Of a stretch of DNA of 64,000 nucleotides, positions 63,790-64,000 are shown in pieces. The notes under the pieces are model-generated. The model did not search any database. It had not been told where the DNA came from and saw only the letters and a list, made by a program, of their open reading frames with translations. The DNA lies in assembly GCA_040285825.1 (NCBI GenBank), contig JAUPSS010000009.1, forward strand, positions 744,001 to 808,000, in the 5' to 3' direction. Source of the DNA: Eukaryota sp. TZLM1-RC. Its lineage: Eukaryota > Metamonada: BaSk clade. Positions within the stretch are counted from its first letter, which is position 1, and every line of letters starts with the position of its first letter. The position numbers were made by a program, and so were the translations under genes.

Positions 63790-64000
63790 TCGATTCATTT
63801 CAACAAGCCCAGTCCAACTTTTTGTTCTTTTAACTGGTGCCGTTTTTTGACAAGTTGGGCATCTTTTGATGTGGTTTATGAGGTCCTTTCTCATATTAGG
63901 CCAGAAAAAGTCGCTTTTGGACAGTTTATGTAGACTGTCGTTTTTGCTGGGGTGGCATTGATGCTTCCATTTGGCTTCTTCTTGGATGCCAACACTCGAA
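63790..64000 (-). pseudogene. LTR-retrotransposon integrase fragment (zinc-binding domain)
   Basis: The reverse frame contains HPSKND..HKLS..FFWPNMRKDLINHIKRCPTCQK, the H-H-C-C zinc-binding N-terminal domain found in Ty3-type integrases (...fyWP.M..Di...v..C..CQ). It runs off the right edge upstream and stops matching near 63800, where the modular gene begins. No DDE core is present, so it is a fragment. Whether it belongs to a helper of the gag array cannot be told. Confidence 0.7.

Overview
The window looks like nuclear DNA of an AT-rich unicellular eukaryote that I cannot name. Coding regions are mostly unbroken, with eukaryote-specific genes (a RAD23-type UBL/UBA protein, a Fun30/SMARCAD1-like SNF2 ATPase, a START-domain protein, two tRNA-Asn genes). 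The few introns I can support are tiny, 28-33 nt with GT..AG ends. A eukaryotic pyruvate formate-lyase suggests a lineage able to live with little oxygen.

Layout. 1-9.6 kb: LINE remnants, a START protein, tRNA-Asn, a nearly complete but dead LINE (2.8-6.3 kb) and a membrane protein of the LtaS/sulfatase superfamily (6.3-8.8 kb). 10.5-30.8 kb: one 20.3-kb tandem array of 21 units of about 957 bp. Each unit is a 141-bp LTR, a 250-codon gag-like ORF with a CCHC zinc knuckle and a purine tract; a 22nd LTR closes the array and a 4-bp CAAT duplication flanks the whole block. 31.9-41.3 kb: a small membrane protein, the SNF2 ATPase, pyruvate formate-lyase and a divergently placed 411-aa protein. 41.5-51 kb: LINE debris, a decayed pogo-like DNA transposon with inverted repeats, a second identical tRNA-Asn and a Ser/Pro-rich protein. 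51.5-52.6 kb: RAD23. 53.4-57.8 kb: more LINE debris. 57.8-60.3 kb: a broken gene with a P-loop NTPase followed by a nuclease-like domain, resembling the Crinkler (CRN) architecture. 60.9-64 kb: a relict LTR element whose LTR end and following leader match those of the array, a modular multi-exon gene truncated at its 5' end, and an integrase fragment.

The retroelement load dominates. At least three related non-LTR families (called A, B and C here) carry a YMDD-type reverse transcriptase and a C-terminal restriction-like endonuclease (C-x-C..H..C followed by D-x13-D), as in the R2/R4/CRE-type group. The most unusual object is the gag-only LTR array: a TR-GAG-like non-autonomous retrotransposon that seems to have inserted once and then expanded through its own LTRs into a coding satellite, with 12 of 21 gag frames still open. 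No polymerase that could serve it lies in the window. The relict LTR element at 61 kb is the only visible relative.
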